Assembly: GCA_016845345.1 (NCBI GenBank)
Contig: JAERSV010000004.1
Span: 82,814 to 146,813 of the forward strand
Direction: 5' to 3'
DNA length: 64,000 bases
Origin: Methanobacteriota archaeon
GTDB lineage: Archaea; Thermoplasmatota; Poseidoniia; Poseidoniales; Thalassarchaeaceae
Positions 36,708 to 46,177 of the stretch are shown one piece after another. Both the position numbers and the translations under genes were made by a program. Numbering within the stretch: the first letter of the stretch is position 1; each line of letters begins with the position of its first letter. The notes under the pieces were generated by a model that saw only the letters and a list, made by a program, of their open reading frames with translations, made no database searches and was not told where the DNA came from.

Positions 36708-37432
36708 CAGGATTCACCCCCGCTAACATCATCTGCACTTGGAGCAGCCTCAGCCGCTTCAGCAATCTGTTGGACTTCTTCAGCAGTTGGAACCCCATCT
36801 GCAAGTTCCAAACTACTTTCCCCATCCTCACTTTCATATGTGGCTTGTGAACGGATTTCAGTAATACCTACACGGATTGGGTGGTTTTCGCCCGTTGCGA
36901 TGCCGCTCTTTTTGCTGTCACCGGCTCTCTTGGCGGAATCATGAAGAGATGATTGAATACTGTATTGAAGTGTATCTTCCTCCTCTCTTGTAATTGTATA
37001 TCCAGGAACTGTCATTACTTGGTCGCCAACTGAAATATGTCCATGAATAAGCAGTTGCCTTGCTTGCTTCATACTTGATGCGAACCCTTTGTAATACACT
37101 TGTGACTGTAGACGACGAGCCAAAACGTGCTCTACATTAAGACGAAGAATATCATCAAGAGTTGCGCCTTCGGGAAGCATCCCTCGGCGGTGCAGTGAAG
37201 TTATCAGGTCAGCCTTCTCTCGGGAAATGTGGTCATCTCCTGAATCGGTTGTTGCAATCAATTTCATTGCGTTAGAGCGCCAGCGACGTAGCTTACTACG
37301 AGCCTTCCAGATTTCTCTGTGGTTACGTAAACCATAGTTGAAAATGAGGGTGCGCTCCTCATCAATCCTTTCGGACTGCCATGGGTGTTTGGGGCCTTGC
37401 CATACTCTTCGACTAAACTTAGGATGTCCCAT
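36707..37432 (-). CDS. rps4: 30S ribosomal protein uS4 with acidic C-terminal extension
   Basis: 241 residues, archaeal-type S4. The N-terminus MGHPKFSRRVWQGPKHPW and the S4 RNA-binding domain (LNVEHVLARRLQSQVYYKGF... about 98-145) are standard. After residue 170 it carries a long acidic, Ala/Glu-rich tail (about 70 residues) that exceeds the usual archaeal length of about 180. GAGGTG lies 5 nt upstream of the ATG. Confidence 0.96.
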   Translation of the reverse strand: MGHPKFSRRVWQGPKHPWQSERIDEERTLIFNYGLRNHREIWKARSKLRRWRSNAMKLIATTDSGDDHISREKADLITSLHRRGMLPEGATLDDILRLNVEHVLARRLQSQVYYKGFASSMKQARQLLIHGHISVGDQVMTVPGYTITREEEDTLQYSIQSSLHDSAKRAGDSKKSGIATGENHPIRVGITEIRSQATYESEDGESSLELADGVPTAEEVQQIAEAAEAAPSADDVSGGES

Positions 37433-37442
37433 TCTTCACACC

Positions 37443-37910
37443 TCACTTCTTCCTCTGAACACCGAGTGTCAATCCACTACGGTTGTTCGAACGTGTTCTC
37501 TGGCCTCTTACTCTGCCACCAATTGCGTGGCGCACACCACGGTAGCTCTTGACCGCACGATGCCTGTCGATGTCTTCCTTCTGGACCATCTTGACATCTT
37601 GTGAAAACAAGTGTAATTCGTCGCCTGAATGTAAATCTCTTTGGCGGTTTAGCATCCAAAGTGGAACTGCAGTTGGATAATTCTCAATCGCTTCCTTTAG
37701 TGAATCAATCTCTTCATCGGACAGAAGTCCACCCATTTTCTTTGCATCTATATCGGCTAAACCACACAATGCAATTGCAGTTCTCTGACCAACTCCATCA
37801 ATTGAAGTCAGGCCTAAGCCAATCGGTTTCATTCCATCAACATCAGCCATTGCGAGTCTCAGAATATATCTGAAATCGTCGCCTAACTGACTCTCGTCTA
37901 TTTTTGCCAT
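37443..37910 (-). CDS. rps13: 30S ribosomal protein uS13
   Basis: 155 residues. Signature segments: FRYILRLAMADVDGMKPIGLGLTSIDGVGQRTA, RDLHSGDELHLFSQDVKM and the C-terminal SYRGVRHAIGGRVRGQRTRSNNRSG. First gene of the S13-S4-S11-Rpo3-pantoate kinase operon, the conserved archaeal alpha-like order. Preceded by a structured leader and an AT-rich TATA element. Confidence 0.97.
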   Translation of the reverse strand: MAKIDESQLGDDFRYILRLAMADVDGMKPIGLGLTSIDGVGQRTAIALCGLADIDAKKMGGLLSDEEIDSLKEAIENYPTAVPLWMLNRQRDLHSGDELHLFSQDVKMVQKEDIDRHRAVKSYRGVRHAIGGRVRGQRTRSNNRSGLTLGVQRKK

Positions 37911-37913
37911 TAT

Positions 37914-37958
37914 TCGGTTCCCCCGAGTACACCGGTTGCCCAGTGGCTACTACGTAGC
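37914..37958 (-). promoter_or_regulatory. Structured 5' leader of the ribosomal operon (three consecutive stem-loops)
   Basis: On the transcribed strand, three adjacent hairpins precede the S13 ATG. First is GCTAC-GTA-GTAGC (37946-37958). Second is ACTGG-GCAA-CCGGT with a GNRA tetraloop (37931-37944). Third is TCGG-GGGAA-CCGA (37914-37926), which places the G-rich ribosome-binding site in its loop. Such leaders often mediate feedback by a ribosomal protein; that role is inference. Confidence 0.6.
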
Positions 37959-37979
37959 GGCTCCGCGACTTACCCCCCC

Positions 37980-37988
37980 TATAAAAAA
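37980..37988 (-). promoter_or_regulatory. TATA element of the S13 operon
   Basis: TTTTTTATA on the minus strand, about 70 nt before the S13 ATG; a start about 25 nt downstream falls close to 37958, the first base of the leader hairpins. Confidence 0.6.
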
Positions 37989-38043
37989 GGGACTATTTTC
38001 AAAGATGGGAAATATCAATGAAATGACTGATACAGGCTTAATT

Positions 38044-39375
38044 TTAAGGTTCTTTACAGATAAACCAAGCAAACCCACCATTAGTTTCGACATCAGCAAG
38101 AAAACCCGGTTTTCCTCTTGGATAATCCTTCAATCCGTGGTCTAATTTTCCCTGAAGTTTTGGTTGGGCAGATGGTTCCATTTTACATCTAAGAGTGAGT
38201 CTAGAAAGGTATGCAAAATTTGCTGATACAAGAATCGGGGAGATGTTCTCTAAAGTTGGTTCAACTTTCAAACGGCTCATGACTTGTCCTGTTGATGAGA
38301 CAAATGCACTGACTATTGATTTCTCCATTTGCAGTGGTTCACTGGAAAGTAACATCGGTCTGCGTCCAGAAATTCTAACCCAATGCCTCGTTGATTCTGC
38401 TGGTAATGCTTCGCGTAACCATTGGGCTTGTAATCCCGAGGCTAAAAGAGCAGAATCAACAATTGTTAACCATTCTCCGGTTTCAGGGAGAACGGAGGGT
38501 GACTTCTTTGCTTCTGTTGCTCTGCCTGCAAAACTGACTACAGAGCCGTCTGAAAGCAATCTTAGCATTCTAGCAGGTGTTGCCGGCTCTGCGGCCGCAC
38601 CGAACCAAATTGTCAGGCGGTCAATTCTCCCACGACCTGTTGAAACCCATTCCCAAGTAATTGGTGAGTCGGGCCAATGTGAAAGAAGAAGTTGTTCGAT
38701 TTCTTTTTGCTGAGAATCCAGTAACCTTGGAGAAAGGTCAATGATAATTGCTGGGCCTCTACTTCCTACAACAAAGTGCTCTGACCATTTATTTAGTAAA
38801 GTAGAGATTGGAGGTTGCATTTCATCAAGTGAGTGATTCTGTGTATCTAAAGGCCTAGCCGGGTCTACATGCATAACTGCAACGGCACGGTCTGTCAATC
38901 CAACTTCTGCCAAAGCAGCAGTTGCATCAGTTCCATCCCCAACTAATACGAAACTATCAGAAGTCCATTCGCTATTACCACCCTGAGCCACAATTTGACC
39001 ATTTGCGGCTGAAAGAACTGCAGAATCAGCGTCTAATTCGATTCCGATTCCTGCTCTCTCTAATTCTGAACAATAAGCAAAAAGTTGTGACCCAGAACCG
39101 CAAGCAGGGTCGAGAAGAATGCCTTTTCCAAGACGACAATCGGCCAACTGCTCGGCTCTAGTTAAACAAACTGACCAAGGAGTTGAAAGCCGTTTCATTC
39201 GATCTGTTTGGTATAGATGAGGTTCATTGGAATTTGATTTACCATCAATTTCCCCTTGTGGTGCAATCACTTCGGCAAACCCTAGAATATCGGGGGAAAT
39301 GGGTAAAACTGTATGAGTTGGCATCACGCACCGAATTAAAGGACGGCTGTTGCTGTTATCCACTTTTCTATTCAA
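38044..39375 (-). CDS. THUMP-like class I SAM-dependent methyltransferase
   Basis: 443 residues. SAM-binding motif I is LLDPACGSGSQLFAY (about residues 87-101), with acidic GIELDAD as motif II. DPARPLD and AIIIDLSPRLL match the family of methyltransferases with a C-terminal THUMP-like domain (DPARR and SP motifs). The substrate is unknown, RNA being the usual suspicion. TTG 39375 overlaps the upstream stop (TTGA). An ATG at 39324 is an alternative start, giving MPTHTVLPISPD; neither has a clear Shine-Dalgarno. Last gene of a three-gene coupled unit. Confidence 0.7.
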   Translation of the reverse strand: MNRKVDNSNSRPLIRCVMPTHTVLPISPDILGFAEVIAPQGEIDGKSNSNEPHLYQTDRMKRLSTPWSVCLTRAEQLADCRLGKGILLDPACGSGSQLFAYCSELERAGIGIELDADSAVLSAANGQIVAQGGNSEWTSDSFVLVGDGTDATAALAEVGLTDRAVAVMHVDPARPLDTQNHSLDEMQPPISTLLNKWSEHFVVGSRGPAIIIDLSPRLLDSQQKEIEQLLLSHWPDSPITWEWVSTGRGRIDRLTIWFGAAAEPATPARMLRLLSDGSVVSFAGRATEAKKSPSVLPETGEWLTIVDSALLASGLQAQWLREALPAESTRHWVRISGRRPMLLSSEPLQMEKSIVSAFVSSTGQVMSRLKVEPTLENISPILVSANFAYLSRLTLRCKMEPSAQPKLQGKLDHGLKDYPRGKPGFLADVETNGGFAWFICKEP

Positions 39376-40379
39376 ATTAGTAGTTCATTGACACTCAATT
39401 CGAACACTAACCACTGATTATTTGCGGGTTCTCTATCAGGCCTATCTTTGTAAGCAAGTTCAGGTGGAAGAATGACTGTATGTGTCGTCCCATCACCAAT
39501 CACACAGCGAAGTACATCACAATCCAAGCCAATTACTCCCCAATGGAATCCTTTGATGTAACAAGCACTTGGAGCGCCTGCATCACAGGTTGGTTCCGAA
39601 CCAGCAGTAACTGGTAAATCACCTTCATCAAGTTGTTCTCCAGTATCTGAAATCCATACCTTGTAATGAACATTCATTCTATTACCGTAATCAGTATGTA
39701 GGGACCAATCATCACCTGCTAGCAATCTCACTTCTAATTGCACCCCTGCACCTTCAACAGTTGGATGTGAAATAGTAACCAAAAATACCTCTTCTTCAAC
39801 ATCAGAATCTAATTGTAAAACAAGTAATTCCGCTGAATCTCCTTCAATCGTAAGCAAGCCACTTGATGGTTCGCTCACTGAAACAGATTCACTATCAACT
39901 GTAACTTGCAAATCAAGAGTCGTATTACCCGCGTTATTAACAGCAACAACGGCAGTATCACCTACTCCTTGGTGACGCCATTCACAAGATACTTCGCCGG
40001 GTAACCAGAAGGGCTCATCTTGGGCAGAGAGATTTTCTGGCCAATCCCATGCATCATCTTTAGGATCACACGTGTCGAATAACAACATTGCTTCCCAAGC
40101 CCAGCGACCATCTTCTTGCAGTGATGTTTCGTCTACCGTAACAAAAGCCCCATCCATTTGTCCAAGGAAAGTGTAAGCACCCCACCCGACCCATATAATT
40201 GATATCAGAAGCATGGCAATTGTACCTATGGACGCCAAAATAGCAGCCCGCGGAATTGTCATCTCATTGAGTCCTAAAGGAACCGGCGGGTCCTCGGGCT
40301 CATCGCTTATCCACGGTCCAGACACAACACACCCTGTAAGCCACCTCAAATCAAGATATGGACGGATTGACTGATTCAA
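39372..40379 (-). CDS. Membrane-anchored FKBP-like protein
   Basis: 335 residues. One transmembrane helix (about 45-70) is followed by an extracellular part: a beta-sandwich (about 140-215) and a C-terminal domain resembling FKBP peptidyl-prolyl isomerase. FKBP-like strands are visible (NVHYKVWISDTGEQLDEG, then VILPPELAYKDR and NNQWLVFELSVNEL), with inserted cysteine pairs. TTG 40379 overlaps the upstream stop as TTGA; a GTG about 54 nt later is a possible alternative. A role in folding exported proteins is inferred. Confidence 0.65.
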   Translation of the reverse strand: MNQSIRPYLDLRWLTGCVVSGPWISDEPEDPPVPLGLNEMTIPRAAILASIGTIAMLLISIIWVGWGAYTFLGQMDGAFVTVDETSLQEDGRWAWEAMLLFDTCDPKDDAWDWPENLSAQDEPFWLPGEVSCEWRHQGVGDTAVVAVNNAGNTTLDLQVTVDSESVSVSEPSSGLLTIEGDSAELLVLQLDSDVEEEVFLVTISHPTVEGAGVQLEVRLLAGDDWSLHTDYGNRMNVHYKVWISDTGEQLDEGDLPVTAGSEPTCDAGAPSACYIKGFHWGVIGLDCDVLRCVIGDGTTHTVILPPELAYKDRPDREPANNQWLVFELSVNELLI

Positions 40380-43300
40380 TCAATGGCCATTTGGCCCTCA
40401 TGTTTCTGTCCAAGCCAAGCGATTATACCTAATTCAAGCCCTAATGCAATACCCATCAATAATAGTGAATTTGTATTTATCACGCCTTGGGCTGCCAATG
40501 CTGCAGCCACTAAAGCGATTACCAAATCAGCGGCACCCCAGACACGAAGTGAACGGCGTAATTGTAGAATCCCAGTTACCCAAATAGTTAGAGAAAGGGT
40601 GAGTACAGAGATTACCAAAAATGCACTTATTCCTGTGAGTAATAGCACACCCAATGGTAGGAGGAGATGGGCATCCCAAGACCATGTTGAACTCCAACCC
40701 GGTTTTCGCATTGGAACACTTAACACCAAGCATACAAGAGAAATCAAGCCTAGAATAATCATCAAATGTGGGATGAATTCAACTAATCCGTCCAACCAAC
40801 TTGCTAGGGACCGAGCCGCAATAACAGTACTAAGTACGATGATGCCAACTGCTGCTGGTTGTTGCCATTGGAATGAACGGCGCAAACCCAGTACAATTGC
40901 GATGATTGCTACAGGGCCAAGAGAAAGCATTGCAACCGAAACTACCCAGCCACCTCTTCCTGCGGCGCCGTGGAAATCGGGTAGTTCATGTCGTCTTCGA
41001 ACCGCTTCTATCCAATCCCACCCTACAACACAAGCCAGCAACACGCCTTCAACTAATAACCATGGAACGGTGTAAGAGAGAGTGTCGCCTCCTTCCAACG
41101 GGGTGAATGGGTCTGTTAGCACTGGCATTGGCATAGTTCCTGCCATCATAGCACCAGCAATTCGAGATACGAGAAGAGTTGCCACATACCACTCAATTGC
41201 TGCAGGAATTCGATGGACCAAGTCCTTACGACCCGTTAGGGAAATGCCGATAATTAGCAATACAATGATTGCAAATACCCCAAAATCCAATTGATTGCCA
41301 AGAGATGCCCCAGGTGCTAATCTACCTGTAATTTGCATCAGAGTCAAACCTGCTATTGTTGCAGCAAATGGAGTTTCAATACCAAAAATATCTGGTAAAC
41401 TCAAATCATTACTGCTAGCGCGCCATCGCGATATGCCGATGAGGACGAGAGAAATTGCCCCACTCACAACTAATATTCCCGCCGAGGCAGAACCAAAATT
41501 CCACACAGTATATACTCCAAATAAGATAATACTAGCGATGAAAGCAAGAACAATCACTGGTTTATGGTGAATGTCACCATACAACATTTCTTCACGAGAT
41601 AAATCACCTCTCCTCTTAGACCGCTTGCGCATTCTTTCAGCCTGCATATACAACTCAGGAGCAACCGTTTTGATTGCACCTACTGATTTGGCTTGTGACA
41701 TGTGTTCAATGGATACGTCACCGCTAGCTGCCGCGGCCGCAGCCTCCTCAGAATCAAAATGATAAATTTTTGATGCTTCCTTAAGAGTTAATTCGGAGTT
41801 GCTAGATACTACCGATTCCTGTTTATCGCTTACCACTAATGGGGAAGAGGTTGAAGGTTCACCTGATGGAAGAGAAAGTTGCTCTGGTTGAAGTAGGGAT
41901 GGTAGTGACCCACTCGCCTCCAAAGAACGTTGAACTTCATCAATGCGTTCAATCCTACTCCTCCTGTCCTCCCTTGCCCCAACCGCCTTTAGTTCGGCTC
42001 GTAATTCGCCCTGTGCGGCTAACCAAATTGCCGAGCCAACAAACATTAGAGCGGAAAGTGAAAGATGGGTAAATGTCATTCCATCTGCTGCCATAGCCCA
42101 AACTGTTGCCATCAACATCAATGCAGAAGATGCTGCTGGTTTCAGCAATTTCTCCATTTTTCCAGCCCGTGGAAGGTATAGTGCAAGAGTCAGCAGTACA
42201 GAAATAAGAATTATCCAGCCTGTGCTTTCTATCGGCAGTAATTGCTCACCCTCCAACAAAGAAGTAGTTCTCTGATCAAGCGAGAATATCACAGTTTGAG
42301 CAGTTAAGAATCCCATCAATAGACTAAGAATGTCCTCGGTTTCGATATTTCTACTAAATAACACAAGAGAACCAAGACCACCTACCATCATCAGCATCCA
42401 AGCAGCATCAAGCCCGTTGCGCCATTGTAGCAACAAGGTTGTGATTCCAAACAACACCATCAAAGTGCGTGGGTTATCTTGATGCTCACCTCGGCATTCT
42501 GCAAAGATATTTATTGCCAAAACCACGGCTAAACCTAAAATCAACCCGTAGCCTGAAACATCGGTTCCACGGGATACAACAATCCAAATGATAAGTGAGA
42601 GGATAAATCCGATATTCCACAATTTCAACAAACCACTATCACGTAATCTCGCACCAACTTCTGAAAGTCCTACTAGACGGCTGGCTAGATTTACACCCGA
42701 TTCTCCAAGTGCTTTATTGACAGGATACTGTAATATCGTCACTACGACAAGATACGCAACCAAAAAATTGCCATCCCAACCGACTACACCTGCTGCCAAT
42801 TCCCAAGACTGATTTGCCGCGTTGAAAGTTTGTGCACCCATTGCCCAGAATGAAATGAACAAAACCCACAGCCATGGTGCAAGTATTGTTACACCTGCGA
42901 GAGAAGGTGATTTTCTCAAAAGGGCTAAGGCCGCTGTACCAAGATGAATCGCCCCCAGTGCGATGAACAAAACCAGTGCCCCGTCGCCACCTTGGGCAGA
43001 AGGGGTGGCTGGAATTAAAATCGTCATCAAGAGAATCAATACGAGGCTACCACCCCACAAAACATGGTCGCTTACCAGCGATTGATTCGATAGTAGTATG
43101 AATGCTGTAAGGATTGCCGCGCCAACCGCGAATATGTCGTACGCCCCGATTCCAAAAGGTGCTGTGAAAGGCACAGATAACTGAATGATTAGAATCAATA
43201 TCAAGGCAGGCAATGCAGTAGCGAGTGGAGTGAGTACTCGGCTCTTTGGAACCTTTCTGACAACCAAATACGAGCCACCAAAACAGGCAAGGAGCATCAT

Positions 43301-44398
43301 AATCAAGGCAAGGGCGTAGGAAGTTTCTGCGCGATTTGCTGAAATTGCCAGTAAAGCACCAATCATTCCTAAGCCAATCGAAACTGACCATAATCCAGGT
43401 CGGCCAAGCCCGACCAACTGTAATCCATCGGAAAACCAATTTTTCTCGGCTGAAAACCTTGCCGCTATCGCTGCATTTAGCGCATTGATGCCACCGAGTA
43501 GCAGGAATAGTAACAATAAGTCATCAAAGGGTACGATTTCTAATGCACCAACTTTCCAATTATTACTGAATGCATGCATTCCTATCCACAGATTGGATGC
43601 AGCAATTCCAAGCGATGCAAGATTGCCACTTTTACGATGCCATGCCAAACCATGTAGCAAAAGAGTTGCAACGATAATTCCAGCGGCTACACCAATCTGC
43701 CCAAACACCGCTCCCGCACCAGAGCCTATTGCAAGCAATACTAATGTTGCTTGAGCAGCGATTGCATCTTCATCATGGTGATAAGAAATCCAGACATTCA
43801 AGCCCACAAGAGCGAGTAGTACTCCACCTAACATGGTCGAGTCAAGTGGGAAAACACCCCACAATTCCCAGTGGCCTAGGTCAATGGCCAAGCCATACAA
43901 GAGTTTCATGGTGATTATCACCCAAGTAATGCCGAGCATCCTCATCGCTGGGTCAGGGATCCATCTCTCACCTAAGACAAAACCAAGAGTTGCTAAACCG
44001 AGTAAACCAATTAGACCTATAATTGGGTCAAGAGTTGTTCCTACTAACCAACCTACTATGGAATAAACCAGAATCATCCCTACCATGATTCCCCAATGAA
44101 GGCGTTTTTCTCCTGTTGTTGCAAGCCCAGTTATACTATCCATCTCTGGTGGTAGATGAACGGTTCCATCTCGTTGTACATCACCCGGTTGAGGCCCATC
44201 TGCAAATGGGTCGAAAACGTCGCCCATCGCCTCGTCTACAACTGCTTGTTCTGCTTGTTCTGTTTGGGGTGGGGGAAGTTGTTTGGTTTCCTCTACAATC
44301 TCCTCGTTAAGGAAGTTGGATAAATCAAGCCCACCACCCATGTCAAAGGCTCGTCTTCGGATGACTGAGTCATCCTCATCAGCCGATTCGTCCCCCAT
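40376..44398 (-). CDS. Very large polytopic membrane protein (1340 aa)
   Basis: Unrecognised. An acidic cytosolic N-terminus of about 100 residues is followed by some 20 hydrophobic helices (about 105-780). A soluble charged loop (about 790-930; coiled segment REDRRSRIERIDEVQRSLEA) comes next, then another set of 12-14 helices to the end. No known transporter motif or catalytic signature is seen. Many helices are Leu/Ile/Gly rich with few charged residues, unlike carriers. Downstream genes are coupled by 4-nt overlaps. The ATG at 44398 lies in a 123-bp divergent region shared with pckA. Confidence 0.75.
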   Translation of the reverse strand: MGDESADEDDSVIRRRAFDMGGGLDLSNFLNEEIVEETKQLPPPQTEQAEQAVVDEAMGDVFDPFADGPQPGDVQRDGTVHLPPEMDSITGLATTGEKRLHWGIMVGMILVYSIVGWLVGTTLDPIIGLIGLLGLATLGFVLGERWIPDPAMRMLGITWVIITMKLLYGLAIDLGHWELWGVFPLDSTMLGGVLLALVGLNVWISYHHDEDAIAAQATLVLLAIGSGAGAVFGQIGVAAGIIVATLLLHGLAWHRKSGNLASLGIAASNLWIGMHAFSNNWKVGALEIVPFDDLLLLFLLLGGINALNAAIAARFSAEKNWFSDGLQLVGLGRPGLWSVSIGLGMIGALLAISANRAETSYALALIMMLLACFGGSYLVVRKVPKSRVLTPLATALPALILILIIQLSVPFTAPFGIGAYDIFAVGAAILTAFILLSNQSLVSDHVLWGGSLVLILLMTILIPATPSAQGGDGALVLFIALGAIHLGTAALALLRKSPSLAGVTILAPWLWVLFISFWAMGAQTFNAANQSWELAAGVVGWDGNFLVAYLVVVTILQYPVNKALGESGVNLASRLVGLSEVGARLRDSGLLKLWNIGFILSLIIWIVVSRGTDVSGYGLILGLAVVLAINIFAECRGEHQDNPRTLMVLFGITTLLLQWRNGLDAAWMLMMVGGLGSLVLFSRNIETEDILSLLMGFLTAQTVIFSLDQRTTSLLEGEQLLPIESTGWIILISVLLTLALYLPRAGKMEKLLKPAASSALMLMATVWAMAADGMTFTHLSLSALMFVGSAIWLAAQGELRAELKAVGAREDRRSRIERIDEVQRSLEASGSLPSLLQPEQLSLPSGEPSTSSPLVVSDKQESVVSSNSELTLKEASKIYHFDSEEAAAAAASGDVSIEHMSQAKSVGAIKTVAPELYMQAERMRKRSKRRGDLSREEMLYGDIHHKPVIVLAFIASIILFGVYTVWNFGSASAGILVVSGAISLVLIGISRWRASSNDLSLPDIFGIETPFAATIAGLTLMQITGRLAPGASLGNQLDFGVFAIIVLLIIGISLTGRKDLVHRIPAAIEWYVATLLVSRIAGAMMAGTMPMPVLTDPFTPLEGGDTLSYTVPWLLVEGVLLACVVGWDWIEAVRRRHELPDFHGAAGRGGWVVSVAMLSLGPVAIIAIVLGLRRSFQWQQPAAVGIIVLSTVIAARSLASWLDGLVEFIPHLMIILGLISLVCLVLSVPMRKPGWSSTWSWDAHLLLPLGVLLLTGISAFLVISVLTLSLTIWVTGILQLRRSLRVWGAADLVIALVAAALAAQGVINTNSLLLMGIALGLELGIIAWLGQKHEGQMAID

Positions 44399-44521
44399 CT
44401 AAATGTCTCAGAGCCGACCTTATCCATCAAGGTCGCCCTTGGATGTAATGCTGAAATTATGATTTTTTAGTCATATATTCGTTCCGTAGCATTCTAAGAG
44501 GTCCCGCGACCCGCCCCCGCT

Positions 44522-46144
44522 ATGACGACCCTCATCCGAGAGGATGGCGCCCCCCCGGGGCCTGTCGACTTAGGTGCACACGGACTGACACCGAGCGGCA
44601 AAATTCACTGGAATAACGAAGGCACAGACTTGATTGAACAAGCAGTGAAAAGAGAGGAGGGTTTTCTCAGTGCACACGGTGTCTTAATCACAGAAACTGG
44701 TGAGCGCACTGGTCGTTCTCCAAATGACAAATTTATTGTCAGAGAAGAATTAGTTGAAGATAATGTATGGTGGGGAGATGTAAATGTCCCTACTACCCGG
44801 TATGTCTTTGACAATCTACGTGAGAAAGTTCGTGAATATCTGAACTCAACGCCAGAATTATTTGTTCAAGATCTCTATGCCGGAGCCGATGAAAATCAGC
44901 GGCTACCAATCCGCGTTATTACAGAAAATGCTTGGCACGCTGCGTTTTCCCGTAATATGTTTCTAAGACCTAGTCAAGAACAATTAAAGTCACATTTTCC
45001 TGAATTCACGATTTTACATGCACCTAACTTTTTGGCTGATGGAGAAATTGATGGCATTAATTCGGGAGTTTTTGTAATCGTTTGCTTTTCAGAAAAGCAA
45101 GTTATCATCGGTGGCACCAAGTATGCAGGAGAAATTAAAAAATCGATTTTCTCAGTGATGAACTACATTCTTCCAACTCAGGGACAATTGCCTATGCATT
45201 GCTCTGCCAATGTTGGAAAAGAAGGTGACTGTGCAGTATTTTTCGGACTCTCTGGTACTGGTAAAACCACACTATCTGCCGACCCAAATAGACCCTTGAT
45301 AGGTGATGATGAGCACGGCTGGAATGATGATGGTGTATTCAACTTTGAAGGCGGATGTTATGCCAAAATGATTGACTTATCTGAACAAGATGAGCCAGAA
45401 ATCTTTGCTACTACAAGAATGCCGGGCACAATTCTTGAGAATGTAATCTTAGATGGAAACGGGGTACCAGATTTCACTGACACCTCTTTGACCCAAAATA
45501 CCCGTGGGTCATATCCTCTTGAAGCGATTGATAATCGAGTTATTGAGAGCCGCGGAGGACAGCCAAAAAATGTGGTCTTTCTAACCTGTGATGCTTTCGG
45601 GGTTCTTCCTCCTATTTCACGGCTAACACCCGACCAAGCCGCTTACCATTTCATTTCGGGTTATACCGCTAAGGTGGCTGGAACAGAAGTTGGAGTTGTA
45701 GAACCTCAGGCCACTTTCTCGGCTTGTTTTGGGGCACCTTTCATGCCCATGCACCCTAGTGTTTATGCTAACCTATTATCTAAGAAAGTTGCAGAGAACA
45801 ACGCTTCATGCTGGTTAATCAATACGGGTTGGGTTGCTGGTGGATATGGAAATAGTAAGCGCATCAAAATCAGATGGACTAGAGCACTTCTCAATGCGGC
45901 ATTGGATGGCTCACTCAACGATACTGAATTTGTAATTGACCCGCGTTTTGGTTTTGAAATCCCTTCTTCTTGTGAAGGTGTACCCAGTGAAATTCTCAAT
46001 CCTAAAACAACTTGGGAAGATGTTGGTGAATTTGAAGCCGTGGCGGATAAGTTGGCTTTAATGTTCCAAGACAACTTCAAACAGTTCGCATCGGGTTGCA
46101 GTGATACGGTTTTAGATTCCGCACCTAGAGTTTTAACCGAGTGA
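44522..46144 (+). CDS. pckA: Phosphoenolpyruvate carboxykinase (ATP)
   Basis: Converts oxaloacetate and ATP to PEP and CO2 for gluconeogenesis. 540 residues, normal length. Motifs: RTGRSPNDKF, the kinase-1a P-loop GLSGTGKTTLSADP (about 242-255), IGDDEHGW (metal-binding kinase-2), ENVILDG and NTRGSYPLEAI. The bacterial/yeast ATP-type enzyme is distinct from the GTP-dependent form of many archaea. A TATA-like CATATATT at 44472 precedes a short leader without a clear Shine-Dalgarno. Confidence 0.97.
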   Translation: MTTLIREDGAPPGPVDLGAHGLTPSGKIHWNNEGTDLIEQAVKREEGFLSAHGVLITETGERTGRSPNDKFIVREELVEDNVWWGDVNVPTTRYVFDNLREKVREYLNSTPELFVQDLYAGADENQRLPIRVITENAWHAAFSRNMFLRPSQEQLKSHFPEFTILHAPNFLADGEIDGINSGVFVIVCFSEKQVIIGGTKYAGEIKKSIFSVMNYILPTQGQLPMHCSANVGKEGDCAVFFGLSGTGKTTLSADPNRPLIGDDEHGWNDDGVFNFEGGCYAKMIDLSEQDEPEIFATTRMPGTILENVILDGNGVPDFTDTSLTQNTRGSYPLEAIDNRVIESRGGQPKNVVFLTCDAFGVLPPISRLTPDQAAYHFISGYTAKVAGTEVGVVEPQATFSACFGAPFMPMHPSVYANLLSKKVAENNASCWLINTGWVAGGYGNSKRIKIRWTRALLNAALDGSLNDTEFVIDPRFGFEIPSSCEGVPSEILNPKTTWEDVGEFEAVADKLALMFQDNFKQFASGCSDTVLDSAPRVLTE

Positions 46145-46177
46145 AAGCATCAAGCCTGTTGAGGGCCTCGGCCTAAC

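Noticed and set aside
37911-37980. tRNA gene upstream of rps13
   Set aside because: No acceptor stem or T-loop can be drawn; the hairpins fit a leader instead.
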